The position numbers and the translations under genes are program-made. A stretch of 64,000 nucleotides of DNA from NCBI GenBank assembly GCA_963839725.1, contig CAWIWT010000023.1, positions 92,128 to 156,127 on the forward strand, written 5' to 3'. The stretch comes from Kumtagia sp963839725 (GTDB lineage Bacteria > Pseudomonadota > Alphaproteobacteria > Rhizobiales > Rhizobiaceae). The notes beneath the pieces were generated by a model. The model made no database searches and was not told the origin of the DNA. It saw only the letters and a list, made by a program, of their open reading frames with translations. Numbering within the stretch: the first letter of the stretch is position 1; the number at the start of each line of letters is the position of its first letter. Positions 45,746-54,212 of this stretch are shown in pieces.

Positions 45746-46282
45746 TGATCTGATCCCTTGTCAGTTTGGCGAGCTCGTGCGCCAGGACCCTATCGGTCGC
45801 GCCGTCATTTGCTGAATGATCGTGGGACGTTCAGTGGCTTGTTGCGCACTCGGCGACAGCCCCCCTGCCACCAAATCCTCAAAAGCCACTGAACACCCTC
45901 TATATGTGGGTTGGCGTTGCGGCATGCTTGCTCTGCGCTGCCAATTGCTTGCGCATGGTCTGCCAGAGACCTCTCGGCGTACCTGACTGTCGGACGCGAG
46001 CGCGAGTGGTCCTTGTCCCTGCGAGGGACTAGACGACTAGATGACCAAGAAATCCGCATAGGTGAGCGCGAGGTTCGCGCTTAGCGTGGCAACATCTCGC
46101 GCGAAAAAAACCCACCGTTCGCAATGGTGAGACGAGTGATTTGGTCGTTTCTCGCGGCCCTACAGGGCTTTCGTGCCGGGCGAGCTTCCCGAGTCACGCG
46201 CACTTGTGAAGCTTACCCTGATCACAGCATCATCAAATCTTCTGGGCTCAGGAAACGATCAGGGCGTCAAGGCTTTTGTCAA
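45746..46282. other. Intergenic region without a supported gene
   Basis: 537 bases between two small membrane-protein genes. No frame on either strand looks conserved, and no mobile-element fragment is recognisable. Confidence 0.5.
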
Positions 46283-46588
46283 ATGAATGGCTGGCGGCGA
46301 CTTTGGTTGGCGGTGACGGCTCTTTCCGCCATTGTCGTGGCTATCGCTGCTTTTATTGAAACCGATGATCCAGAAGATTTTTGGGACGCCTATTTTATAA
46401 GTAAGGAGTTAAAAAAGCCTGCCTGTGCGGAATTTGCAAACGGGGTATTCGCGCTAAGAGAGCCGGAATATAGTGCTGATAGTTCAACTTGTTACTTCAT
46501 TTATACTCAACGCCGATATTCGGATGGCGCAGTACTGAGCGAGAGCGGGCGCATTCATCGCCTAACAAGTGATTTGCACGAAACATGA
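46283..46588 (+). CDS. Small membrane-anchored protein, unknown
   Basis: 101 aa from the ATG at 46283: one N-terminal membrane anchor or signal (WRRLWLAVTALSAIVVAIAAF), then a short extracytoplasmic domain with two cysteines (KKPACAEFANG and DSSTCYFIYTQRRYSDG). Codon use is more A/T-rich than neighbouring genes, suggesting recent transfer. No family recognised. Confidence 0.5.
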   Translation: MNGWRRLWLAVTALSAIVVAIAAFIETDDPEDFWDAYFISKELKKPACAEFANGVFALREPEYSADSSTCYFIYTQRRYSDGAVLSESGRIHRLTSDLHET

Positions 46589-46800
46589 CGCGGCGTTACA
46601 ATATGTGAGTGCGGATTACCTGAGATTACCCGCACTCGCCCGTCGCGCTGCCAAGCCCCCGTCTACACCCCCAGCGCGGCGGGAGCGTCTTCGCCTGACT
46701 AGTCATTTGCGTGACACATTGCGCCATTATGAATGCGTGCCCGTGCGGCATCTGGTTACCTGCACACGCCCCGTCGCGCTGCCAAGTCCCCCACCCACAC
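46565..46800. repeat. Imperfect tandem repeat of about 100 bp
   Basis: Two tandem units, about 46565-46668 and 46698-46800. Both begin with an A-GT-ATTTGC stretch followed by GACAC/GAAACAT, and both share CCGTCGCGCTGCCAAG exactly, followed by C/T-rich sequence and ACAC. The first unit overlaps the end of the preceding gene. Its role is unknown. Confidence 0.6.
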
Positions 46801-46834
46801 AGCGCGACGGTCGGCCTGGTCGTTCGTTAGCGCC

Positions 46835-47023
46835 TTAAATCAGCAATTTGTCCATAAGGCTGAACACAACCCAAACGAACGCCCCGGCAAGCAGACCGCC
46901 CCAAATTACCGTCCACCAAGTATCGAATTGCCATTTCAATTCCGCGCGAGCACGTTCGCGCGTTTCCTGATCTGTCAACGGCCTTACGTGTTGCGCTTGC
47001 TGCGCCTCTTCGACTGCGTGCAT
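46835..47023 (-). CDS. Small single-helix membrane protein, unknown
   Basis: 62 aa from the ATG at 47023. A charged helix (MHAVEEAQQAQHVRPLTDQETRERARAELKWQ) precedes one membrane helix (WTVIWGGLLAGAFVWVVFSLM). A longer frame upstream runs antisense through an IS630 remnant and is not used. The regular charge pattern and terminal helix support a real product; the function is unknown. Confidence 0.45.
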   Translation of the reverse strand: MHAVEEAQQAQHVRPLTDQETRERARAELKWQFDTWWTVIWGGLLAGAFVWVVFSLMDKLLI

Positions 47024-47046
47024 AAGCGTTCTCTGTCGAAGAGGCG

Positions 47047-47212
47047 CCTGAAACGCGGCGTCTTCCACTCCGTCGTCGACCTCCAGGCCGCCATCAATCG
47101 CTTTCTCGCCAAGCACAACCAGCAACCTAAGCCCTTCTCCTGGACCGCCGATCCCGACAAAATCATCGCTGCCGTCAGACGCGGGAACCAAGCGTTAAAT
47201 TCCATATATTAG
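47047..47212 (+). pseudogene. IS630-family transposase, C-terminal remnant (copy A)
   Basis: The frame reads FHSVVDLQAAINRFLAKHNQ, PKPFSWTADPDKIIAAVRRG and NQALNSIY before a stop. This is the typical C terminus of rhizobial IS630 transposases. The DDE core upstream is gone. The last 55 bases are almost identical to 48927-48981 (copy B). Confidence 0.8.
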
Positions 47213-47598
47213 ACGACATCTTCCGGCGACGGCGATCCGCCGGGCGCCTTGTCGAGCAGCCGTGTCAGGTCGCCCCGCGCGGCCTTGCCCGCGCGCGCTC
47301 TGAGAAAGTCCTGCGCCTGAGCCAGAAGTGTGCCGTCGCGAGCCCAAGCCAAGGCGGACGCCCGAACCATTGGCCCTGAAGAAAATCGCCAGCACGCCCA
47401 TGAACGCCGCGCAGACGAGGACTTTGCGCACAACGGAAAGGAACGTCATCGCAAGTCGGGTCCCTTACCTTGTCGGGAGGGACCATAGCCCAACGCGGCG
47501 CCCTTGTACCGCCCCCTTGCGACGAAACCGCCGATCCGGCGATGGAACCCCGGATCGGCGGCGTGAATGGCGCCCGACCTGTCGCAGCCCGTTCGCTA
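47213..47598. other. Region with possible fragmentary minus-strand coding sequence
   Basis: A minus-strand frame starting at 47449 encodes a plausible signal or anchor (MTFLSVVRKVLVCAAFMGVLAIFF). An adjacent frame encodes LAQAQDFLRARAGKAARGDL with an acidic end (PEDVV). They may be two halves of one frameshifted small gene. I cannot name it. Confidence 0.3.
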
Positions 47599-48148
47599 CC
47601 CGCCCACTGCATAGGTCAGGATCGCCCCGCCGGTCTTGAGCGGGCGCGCGCTTTCGAGGCGCATCTTGACCTGCTGGTCCTGCGGCTTGAAGAGCGGATT
47701 GCCGCCGCCCAGCACCACCGGCGCGACGCAGATCCGGTATTCGTCGACGAGCCCGGCCTTGAGGAGAGAGTTCGAGCAGGTCGGCGCTGCCGAACACATA
47801 GACGTCCTTGCCTTCCTCCGCCTTCAGCGCCCTGACCGCCTCCGCAGCCTCGCCCTTCAAGAGCCGGGTATTGTTCCACGTCGCCTCGTCGAGCGTGCGG
47901 GTCGCCACCGCCTTATCGATCGAATTCATCATGTCGGCAATCGCCCCGGTCTCCTGGCTCCAGTAGCCGGCCATGCCTTCATAAGTGCGCCGCCCGAAAA
48001 GCAGCGTGCCGATCTCCTTGCCCTGCTCGAGCGAGAACGCCTCCAGTTCGTCTCCCCAGACCGTCTCATGGAAGCCGAGGTCCCATGGCTTTCGGCCCTC
48101 GAAGTAGCCGTCGAGCGTCATCAAATCCCAAACCACCAGCCGTCTCAT
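47596..48148 (-). pseudogene. Dihydrofolate reductase-family (RibD C-terminal domain-like) protein with a frameshift
   Basis: The start MRRLVVWDLMTLDGYFEGRK and the FGRRTYEGMAGYW, MNSIDKAVATRTL and KDVYVFGSADLLE stretches belong to the DHFR/RibD_C superfamily (often annotated as reductase YwjB/YyaP-like). Near 47771 the frame switches, and the remainder (SLLKAGLVDEYRICVAPVVL, GGGNPLFKP, LKTGGAILTYAVGG) lies one frame over, ending at 47596. The combined length of about 184 aa is normal. It is divergent from an HxlR regulator, a common pairing. The change may be a one-base insertion in the gagagag run. Confidence 0.82.
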
Positions 48149-48261
48149 CGAATGTCTCCTCTGCTCGTCGCGCCTTGTCGCGAACTAACCAGTTGCCCCT
48201 CGCCACCGGTTGTAAATTATTTCGACTGATGCAATAATGCAACCGGTTTTTGGAGTCCCCG

Positions 48262-48771
48262 ATGCGCAACGAGCAAAGATCCGGCTGCCCCATCAATTTG
48301 AGCCTCGAAATCTTCGGCGATCGCTGGAGCCTGATCGTCATCCGCGACATGATGTTCGGCAACCGCCGGCACTTCCGCGAACTGCTCTCGCAATCCGAGG
48401 AAGGCATTGCCTCCAACATCCTGTCGGCGCGTCTAAAGCACCTGCTCGATCTTGGCATGATCACCAAGGCCGATGACCCGACCCACAAGCAGAAGGCGAT
48501 CTATAGCCTGACCGAAAAGGCTATCGAGCTTGTGCCGGTCTTTGCCATGCTCGGCGCCTGGGGCCGCCGCCACCTGCCCGTCAGCCGTGAACTGTCCATC
48601 CGCGCCCAGCTCCTTGAGGAGGGCGGCTCGGACACCTGGGTAGCCTTCATGGAAGAATTGCGCACCCTGCATCTCGGCACGCCCAAAAAGCCCGGCGCGC
48701 GCTCGGTCTTTGCCGAGCTGCACGCCGCTTACGAAAAGGTGCTGACGGAGGTCGAGACCGAGGCGGGCTGA
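48262..48771 (+). CDS. HxlR-family transcriptional regulator
   Basis: 169-aa winged-helix regulator. The HxlR hallmark appears as GCPINLSLEIFGDRWSLIVIRDMMFGNRRHFRELL at residues 8-42, followed by GIASNILSARLKHLLDLGMITK and YSLTEKAIELVPVFAMLGAWGRRH. The ATG at 48262 has GGAG seven bases upstream. The CPIN cysteine could be redox- or electrophile-sensing, as in related HypR/YodB proteins. It is divergent from the DHFR-like gene, which it probably controls. Confidence 0.93.
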   Translation: MRNEQRSGCPINLSLEIFGDRWSLIVIRDMMFGNRRHFRELLSQSEEGIASNILSARLKHLLDLGMITKADDPTHKQKAIYSLTEKAIELVPVFAMLGAWGRRHLPVSRELSIRAQLLEEGGSDTWVAFMEELRTLHLGTPKKPGARSVFAELHAAYEKVLTEVETEAG

Positions 48772-48777
48772 GGCGTC

Positions 48778-48925
48778 GGCGCCGCCCGACTTGCCGTTCT
48801 CGACTCGGCCGCGCAGGCCGCGGCGCGTCTTGTCGGCAAGGTCCTTGAGGTAGAGTGCGTCCATCGTGCCCTTGAGGCCGATGTGCAACTCGTTGATATC
48901 GCATTCCGACAGGGTGACGGATCCT
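48778..48925 (-). pseudogene. Serine recombinase fragment
   Basis: A minus-strand stretch encoding DINELHIGLKGTMDALYLKD and LADKTRRGLRGRVENGKSGG, the middle of large serine (resolvase-type) recombinases. The catalytic serine region and C terminus are absent. It overlaps an IS630 end at one side and the 3' end of the HxlR gene at the other. Confidence 0.75.
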
Positions 48926-48990
48926 GATCCGACAAAAATCATCGCTGCCGTCAGACGCGGGCACCAAGCGTTAGATTCCATCCACTCTCA
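48922..48990 (+). pseudogene. IS630-family transposase, C-terminal remnant (copy B)
   Basis: Encodes KIIAAVRRGHQALDSI, the same end as copy A at 47047-47212. Over about 55 bases the two copies differ at only a few positions. It lies directly after the recombinase fragment, so the 1.7 kb between copies A and B is bracketed by direct repeats. Confidence 0.75.
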
Positions 48991-49305
48991 TGTTCGCCGT
49001 TTCAAGCCGCAGGTGTGAAAAATCGTTCGCTTGCTTGGCAAGCGTTGTGGCGAAATGGCTGCCCTGGGCAAAGCAGGAGGCACGGTCATGAGACGACGGT
49101 TGATCATGCTCTGATACGCGGGTTGGTTACCGCAGGACCTGATGCGTCGCGGAGCTGCCTCGGTCTAGGATCCAGCGTCGGATGATCCGGCTGATAGTGG
49201 TGACGAGGGTTCTCCTGCCGTGACCGTGCCTCCAGCCTTACCCAGGCGCAGAAGGCTGAAAACTGTTCGCTCCTCCGTCGATGCCTTTGGTTAATTGCCC
49301 GGCGG
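48991..49305. other. Intergenic region without a supported gene
   Basis: About 315 bases between an IS630 remnant and an IS110 remnant. No conserved frame is recognised. Confidence 0.5.
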
Positions 49306-50416
49306 TCAGTTCGCCGGCCGCGGCACTTGAGCCGCGATCGCCCAGACGAAGCCGGCCAGTTCGCGAGCGATCGCGGTAGTCACGGTGGTGGCCGGCTTGC
49401 CGGCTCTGGTGAGCTTGCGGTAACGGCTGCACAGTCGCATCTGCGCTTTCCATGCCGTGTCGCGGATCGGCTTTGGCAGCGCCTCCTGTCGGAGCAATTG
49501 TTCACGGCTGATCCTTGCAGGGAACCGATAGCTCCAGGCAGCCTCGACCAGCATTCGCCGGGCGGTTCCGTTGCCGGCTTTGGTGACGCCGCCCTGACGC
49601 CTGGTTCCGCCGCTGGAATGTTCCGAGGGGACCAGACCGAGATAGGCCATGAGCTGCCGGGGGTTCTCAAAGCGCGTGAAGTCGCCGAGTTCCGCGATCA
49701 CGGTCGCGGCCGTGACAAGGGCCATCCCGCGAAGCGCTTGCAGGGCGTCGACGACCGGGCGCCAACACCCAGTGCACGAGAATGGTCTCGATCTGTTCCG
49801 TCAGCCGATCACGACGGGCCGTTGCCGCTTCGATCGATGACATACAGTATTCCAGAACGATCTGATGGGCGGGCTGCTCGAAGTCGTAGCCCAGCCAGCC
49901 AGCGGCGATGCATCTGCGTCCAGGCGGGACGATTGTAGTGGAATCCGTGACGCAACAGAAATCCGGAGAGCTGCTGGCGGGCCTGCCGCAAGCTACGAAC
50001 CGCGGCAGGCGTGCGCGAACCAGATCGCGCATGGCTTCATGGGCAAGGTCGGGAATCCAAACGGGCGTCAATTCGCCGGCCCGATGCAGCCTCGCCAGAT
50101 TGGTGGCGTCGCGACGGTCCGTCTTGACCCGATCTCCCGGCTTCCGCGGGATCAGCGACGGCGCGACCACCACACAGTCGTGCCCCGCCGCGGTCAGTTG
50201 CCGCTGAATGCCGTAGCCGCACGGTCCGGCCTCATAGCAGAACCGCAGCACCGCTCCCGGCTGGGAGAGCTTGCTCAAAAGGCGCGTCAATGCCGCAGGC
50301 GTATTCGATATCTCCCCGTGTTCGCGAACCTCTCCGCGCCTGCCTCCAACTGCCAGAGCGACCGAAATCGTCTCCTTGTGAACATCCAAACCAACATATG
50401 TGATATGCTCGTCCAT
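49306..50416 (-). pseudogene. Decayed IS110-family transposase
   Basis: Starts MDEHITYVGLDVHKETISVA at 50416 with the DEDD N terminus (FCYEAGPCGYGIQRQL, KTDRRDATNLARLHRAG). It then shifts frame near 50010 (RQARQQLSGFLLRHGFHYNR), near 49880 (HQIVLEYCMSSIEAATARRD) and near 49760. The final part carries AELGDFTRFENPRQLMAYLG, VPSEHSSGGTRRQGGVTKAG and GTARRMLVEAAWSYRFPA. All domains are recognisable but three shifts make it inactive. It differs from the intact IS110 copy at 10.9 kb, so it is a separate family member. Confidence 0.88.
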
Positions 50417-50534
50417 GGCCCGTCTCCTATGCATGAGGCTCGGCGCCGGGATATCCAGCGCAACCCTCGATAACCTGCATAGTGTGAGACGGGTCACCCT
50501 AGCCTCAGGCAAACATATGGACTAGTGAGTGCCA

Positions 50535-50690
50535 GTACGCGTACGATGAGGTCAACAATAGTGTTCGTCAGTATAAAAACGCAATAAGCTCATTATCGTT
50601 TGATTTAACTAGCTACGGCAATTGTTTGTCGGGCAGCGCTGGTCAGAACGATTGCAGAAGCGACTTTAACAGCGTTGAAAGTGCTCAGAT
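50535..50690 (+). pseudogene. C-terminal part of a small secreted-type protein, interrupted
   Basis: An A/T-richer frame reads ECQYAYDEVNNSVRQYKNAI, SSLSFDLTSYGNCLSGSAGQ and NDCRSDFNSVESAQ, then meets the ligase fragment. Regular spacing of Cys, Tyr and charged residues suggests real coding sequence. No start is present; the upstream part appears to have been displaced by the IS110 element. The family is not recognised. Confidence 0.35.
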
Positions 50691-50866
50691 GCCTTCAGTC
50701 TGTCGGTCCAGTGGTGGCCGCGCCGGGTGAAGACGCGGACACCGCCGCTGTCGATGACGAGCTGGACGCGCCAGCCGTCGAACTTGACCTCGGTCGACCA
50801 GTCGCCGGATGCCGCTGGGCTGGCGACCAGCACCGGCATCATCGACTCGATGAACCCCAGCCCGCC
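50680..50866 (-). pseudogene. ATP-dependent DNA ligase, N-terminal fragment
   Basis: GFIESMMPVLVASPAASGDW, then STEVKFDGWRVQLVIDSGGV and RVFTRRGHHWTDR, matches the start of the LigC/LigD-type adenylation domain, including the nucleotidyl-accepting lysine in EVKFDGWR. The frame ends after about 60 conserved residues. A second ligase piece with motif V lies at 54965-55060. Confidence 0.75.
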
Positions 50867-50978
50867 GCCCACTTCGGCCCTCCGCCACACGGCGCCCATT
50901 CGACAGTGTTCACAGGAACTCAAACCTAAAATTGCGCAAATTTTTTATGGGCCGGGTCGCGACGCCGGGGACGCCGCG

Positions 50979-51149
50979 TCAGGGCTTCGGCGGCACCCAG
51001 TCCCTCGCCAAGGTTCCCGCCGCCTTGCACTTGTCGATGAGCATCGCTTCAATCATCCCCGACAGGCTGCGGCTCTCGCGCCGCGCCGCCTCCTGTGCGG
51101 CAGCGCGCAGTGTTTCGTCGACACGGAAGTTGATCAGGACGATCGGCAT
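50979..51149 (-). CDS. Small ribbon-helix-helix-type protein
   Basis: 56 aa from the ATG at 51149 (AAGGAG five bases upstream). The sequence MPIVLINFRVDETLRAAAQE followed by SRSLSGMIEAMLIDKCKAAG has the beta-helix-helix spacing of Arc/CopG-type DNA-binding proteins often carried on plasmids and islands. It is divergent from the three-gene cluster at 51.3 kb and may regulate it or be an antitoxin without a visible toxin. Confidence 0.65.
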   Translation of the reverse strand: MPIVLINFRVDETLRAAAQEAARRESRSLSGMIEAMLIDKCKAAGTLARDWVPPKP

Positions 51150-51296
51150 GTCGTCTCCTTGCTCTGCCACTGCCTGTATACATCACAGCGCTTTTTGGGC
51201 GTCAAGAAATGAAAGATAAATGAAAGCATTTCTCTTGCTATCAGAAGGACAAGTGCTTATGTGCGCTGTACCGAAACGACAGCAGGCGAAGCAGCC

Positions 51297-51709
51297 ATGA
51301 CCGCGACCACCGATGACACCTACTACCTCGACCCGAAGGGCATACTCGCCGCCTGGCGCAGCAGCGAAAGGACGTGGGGCGACATCGCGCTCTTCGCGGC
51401 GAGGGCAGTAGCCTGCGTCGTCGCCAACGCCGTGATGGCGCTTCTGGCGGGCATCTTGGCCAGCGACGTCATCGCCGCCGTGCCGGAGATCCCCGGCAGC
51501 GTCGCCGCGCACTGGGACGCTCTGCTGGCCTTCGTCTCCAGCGACGCTGCCGCCATGCTCGCCATCGCCGCCGCCTGCCTGCTCGCCTTCGCCGCGATGT
51601 GGGTCGGCGCGTCGCTTTTGGCACGATCGTCTGCGGCGTCATCGACGAAAGGCGCGACGATCTCGCCGACGGGATCGCCAGGCGCATCGCAGATCGGAGT
51701 GGCCAGTGA
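51297..51709 (+). pseudogene. Small membrane protein of a three-gene cluster, frameshifted
   Basis: Starts MTATTDDTYYLDPKGILAAW; hydrophobic stretches lie at about residues 35-60 (VACVVANAVMALLAGILASD) and 85-107 (MLAIAAACLLAFAAMWVG). At the T run 51618-51621 the frame is lost. Adding one T continues as FGTIVCGVIDERRDDLADGI and ARRIADRSGQ, stopping at 51709 exactly where the next gene starts (TGATG). The intact product would be about 137 aa. No family is recognised. Confidence 0.55.
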
Positions 51710-51994
51710 TGCGCGGCGTTGATCCGCGAAGCCGAGTGGTGCTGCATGCGGTCGGGGCGCTGAAGCAGGCGCTCGCCAAGGCAGCGCCGCAACCCGCCGA
51801 CTACCAGTACGTCACCGGCAAGACGACGCGCCGCTGGCGATCGTCGGCGCGCGCGAGCAGTGGCTGGAGGTTGACGGCCACGCCGACGCCGTCGAGGCTT
51901 GGGCCGGGGCGCTGCTGCGGTACCTGCTGCGCCAGGACGGCGGGCGCAGCAGCGACGAGACTTTTCGGGACTGGGACGGGGGGACACGGCCATG
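51709..51994 (+). pseudogene. Second gene of the cluster, unknown, frameshifted
   Basis: Begins MRGVDPRSRVVLHAVGALKQ at the ATG overlapping the previous stop. After YQYVTGK near 51822 a one-base loss moves the frame. The continuation APLAIVGAREQWLEVDGHAD, AVEAWAGALLRYLLRQDGGR ends at 51994, overlapping the next ATG by four bases. Restored length would be about 95 aa. Not recognised. Confidence 0.5.
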
Positions 51995-52240
51995 AAACCA
52001 CGCTGCAATGTGATCGCGATGAAGCGCGTCCAAGGTCACCTGGACGAGGAAGACATCATGAACTACCTCGTCCAGGAGGCGGGCGACAACATCTACGAGG
52101 CGCTCGGCATGGTGCGGCAGCCGGACGGCAACTGGAGCATCGACGACATCAACGAGGTGTGGGCGCTGGTCAACCATCACGGCATCGCCTGGGCGAGGTC
52201 GATCACGGCCCACCTGGGTCCGGGGGGATGGGACAGCTGA
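51992..52240 (+). CDS. Third gene of the cluster, unknown acidic protein
   Basis: 82 aa: MKPRCNVIAMKRVQGHLDEE followed by DIMNYLVQEAGDNIYEALGM and DGNWSIDDINEVWALVNHHG. It overlaps the preceding gene by ATGA and is intact. No family is recognised. The tight overlaps show that the three genes are a functional unit, perhaps from a plasmid or phage. Confidence 0.55.
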   Translation: MKPRCNVIAMKRVQGHLDEEDIMNYLVQEAGDNIYEALGMVRQPDGNWSIDDINEVWALVNHHGIAWARSITAHLGPGGWDS

Positions 52241-52664
52241 ACCGGAGATCGATGTGTCGGTTACGACAGGTGAGACTGGAGGTATGGCGAGCCGCTGACG
52301 CTGCGCTGGTTCCCGCTGTTGATTAGGTGACAGTCGTGCAAAGTCCGAATATCTATTGACCGTCGAGGCGCTTGGCGAGTTCGATCTGCAAGAGCATTGA
52401 ACGTCTCGAAATGGGCCGAAAGCAGACCGTCAGCTTTTGGCATCCCAAACGCAATAGCAGACAGTCAGCCAGCCCGAATTGAAGTCACTATCCGACCCAA
52501 AAGTATGATTGGCATTGGGAGACCAAACGTCTCTATCGGCGCTCCAACGAGCGCTTCATGACGAACTCCTTGCCCCAGTAAAAGTTGGCATCAGCAAGGT
52601 TGAATCAAAGGTGCTCCGGGAGCGGCCACAAAACCGCCCCAGGCTCCTCGCGAGTGGATGTCTA

Positions 52665-52765
52665 CTCGACAGCCGTCTCGGGCAGGAGAGGCGGTTCGGG
52701 AACCGTCTCGTCGAAGTATTCGATGATCGCGAGCGACTGGTCAGGACATGCAGCGATCGGGCCTA
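52665..52765 (-). pseudogene. maiA: Maleylacetoacetate isomerase / glutathione S-transferase fragment
   Basis: Directly after the phhA stop the minus strand encodes DQSLAIIEYFDETVPEPPLL, the thioredoxin-domain signature of MaiA-type glutathione transferases, then stops. Only about 30 residues remain. MaiA acts in the same tyrosine/phenylalanine degradation route as PhhA, so a larger catabolic cluster was probably present before rearrangement. The region 52241-52660 holds no supported gene. Confidence 0.55.
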
Positions 52766-52767
52766 GC

Positions 52768-53643
52768 TCATTTGAGCTTGGCCTTGGTCGCTGGGAAATC
52801 CCGCCAGAATAGCCTGGTGCCTACCCGAATGACGTGATCCTCGGGCAGGATTTCAAACGGCGTATGGAGCGGCAGAGCGCGGAGTTCATCGAACTTGGCC
52901 GTGAAATCGGTCCCCTTAAGCAGCTCGAAAAGATCTTCGAAGCGGTCGATCACGAAGTAGGTCGACTGAAAGTCATCGATGTAATAGCCGGTGCGCAGGA
53001 CGCGATCGACATCGAAGGCCAGCTGATTAGCGGACAAATCGCCCGTAACATATTGCGCCTCTCCAAACGATGAAACGATACCCGCGCCATAGATCCGGAT
53101 GCCTTCGGGTTTTCGGATCAAACCGAATTCGATGGTGTACCAGTTGAGCCGGCTGAGGAACTTCACCCCCTTGTGCTCAATGGCGTCAAGCCCGATCCGA
53201 CCATATTCCTGCATGTAGTCGGCATAGGCCGGGTTGGTCAGCAGCGGCACGTGACCGAAGATATCGTGGAAGATGTCGGGCTCCTCAAGGTAATCGAGTT
53301 GTCCTCGGCTGCGGATGAAGGTGCCTGCCGGGAACCGTCGGCTGGCCAGCATCTGGAAGAACGGCCGCCCCGGAACGAGCCCAGGCACCGCGACCACCTC
53401 CCAACCGGTCAGGCCCCGCAGCCGCTCGTTCATCCTCGCGAATTTCGGCACCCCTTCGGGGCCAATGCCGAGCGCCTCGAGGCCGTCCAGAAATTCCTGG
53501 CACACATGGCCCTTCAGTGTCTTCTGTTGGCGTTCGAATAGCAGGCGCCAGATGGCGTGCTCCTCGGCGGTGTAGCGCTCCCAGCTCTGGTCGATGATGC
53601 AGTCTTCAACCGTTTGCGCGGTCAAAACGCCATGTCCGGCCAT
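52768..53643 (-). CDS. phhA: Phenylalanine 4-monooxygenase
   Basis: Iron- and tetrahydropterin-dependent hydroxylase making tyrosine from phenylalanine. 291 aa, the normal bacterial length. The iron ligands are His126 and His131 in DIFHDIFGHVPLL and Glu172 in WYTIEFGLI. Substrate-site RSRGQLDYLEEPD and YGAGIVSSFGEAQY are present. I start at 53643 (MAGHGVLTAQTVED) with GGGAG eight bases upstream. It is apparently intact amid fragments; no pterin dehydratase (phhB) is next to it. Confidence 0.96.
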   Translation of the reverse strand: MAGHGVLTAQTVEDCIIDQSWERYTAEEHAIWRLLFERQQKTLKGHVCQEFLDGLEALGIGPEGVPKFARMNERLRGLTGWEVVAVPGLVPGRPFFQMLASRRFPAGTFIRSRGQLDYLEEPDIFHDIFGHVPLLTNPAYADYMQEYGRIGLDAIEHKGVKFLSRLNWYTIEFGLIRKPEGIRIYGAGIVSSFGEAQYVTGDLSANQLAFDVDRVLRTGYYIDDFQSTYFVIDRFEDLFELLKGTDFTAKFDELRALPLHTPFEILPEDHVIRVGTRLFWRDFPATKAKLK

Positions 53644-53923
53644 CGCTTTCACTCCCACACGCCAGAGGAACCTCGAACGTCTGCCGCACCAGTTTCAGCG
53701 TCTCCACAATGAACGAGTTGGCTGCGCAGTTCCGCCGAGAGAAAACTTAGACTAACCTCGATTGTAGCAGAACGCGAAGAAGTCTGTGTCACTGGTGGCG
53801 GCGCGAATGCGCCGCGGCATCCACTTCCAAATTTGCCCTGCTCTTCGCGGTGAAAAGATTGTCCACCGGCGCCACGAGTGCGTCCGTTGCGGCTCCCAAA
53901 CCAGCTTGGGTCGTCGAGCTTCA

Positions 53924-54173
53924 TGAAGCCGCTCTGGGGTAGGTGTTCCGCGGGTATCTCAATGGCTGCCGAGCTGCACTTCGCTTGTGGCTCAAAACGT
54001 TGTGCAGCGGCTGGAACGACAGCTTTGGCCGAATGTCGTCCGGCAGGTTCGGTGCTACATGGGCGGCGAAGAACCGCGTCGCGGCTTCCCGAGAGGCCCA
54101 GACCTCGACTAACCGCCAGCCGCCTTCCACTGGCTGCGACAGGCGCCTGATGAAACCCGGAGCGTTCCGCAGG
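53924..54173 (-). pseudogene. Fragment of an antibiotic-biosynthesis-monooxygenase-like small protein
   Basis: A minus-strand frame reads GFIRRLSQPVEGGWRLVEVW, ASREAATRFFAAHVAPNLPD and RPKLSFQPLHNVL, the C-terminal half of a ferredoxin-like (ABM-type) conserved hypothetical protein. No good start is visible and the tail beyond HNVL looks random. Probably truncated. The function is unknown. Confidence 0.5.
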
Positions 54174-54212
54174 CGTCACCTACTAAAAGGAATACAATCT
54201 ATCGGTCAAACG

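Noticed and set aside
48433..48981. 182-codon minus-strand frame opposite HxlR
   Set aside because: Only the first third is real (a serine recombinase fragment with an IS630 antisense lead-in); the rest is antisense of the regulator.
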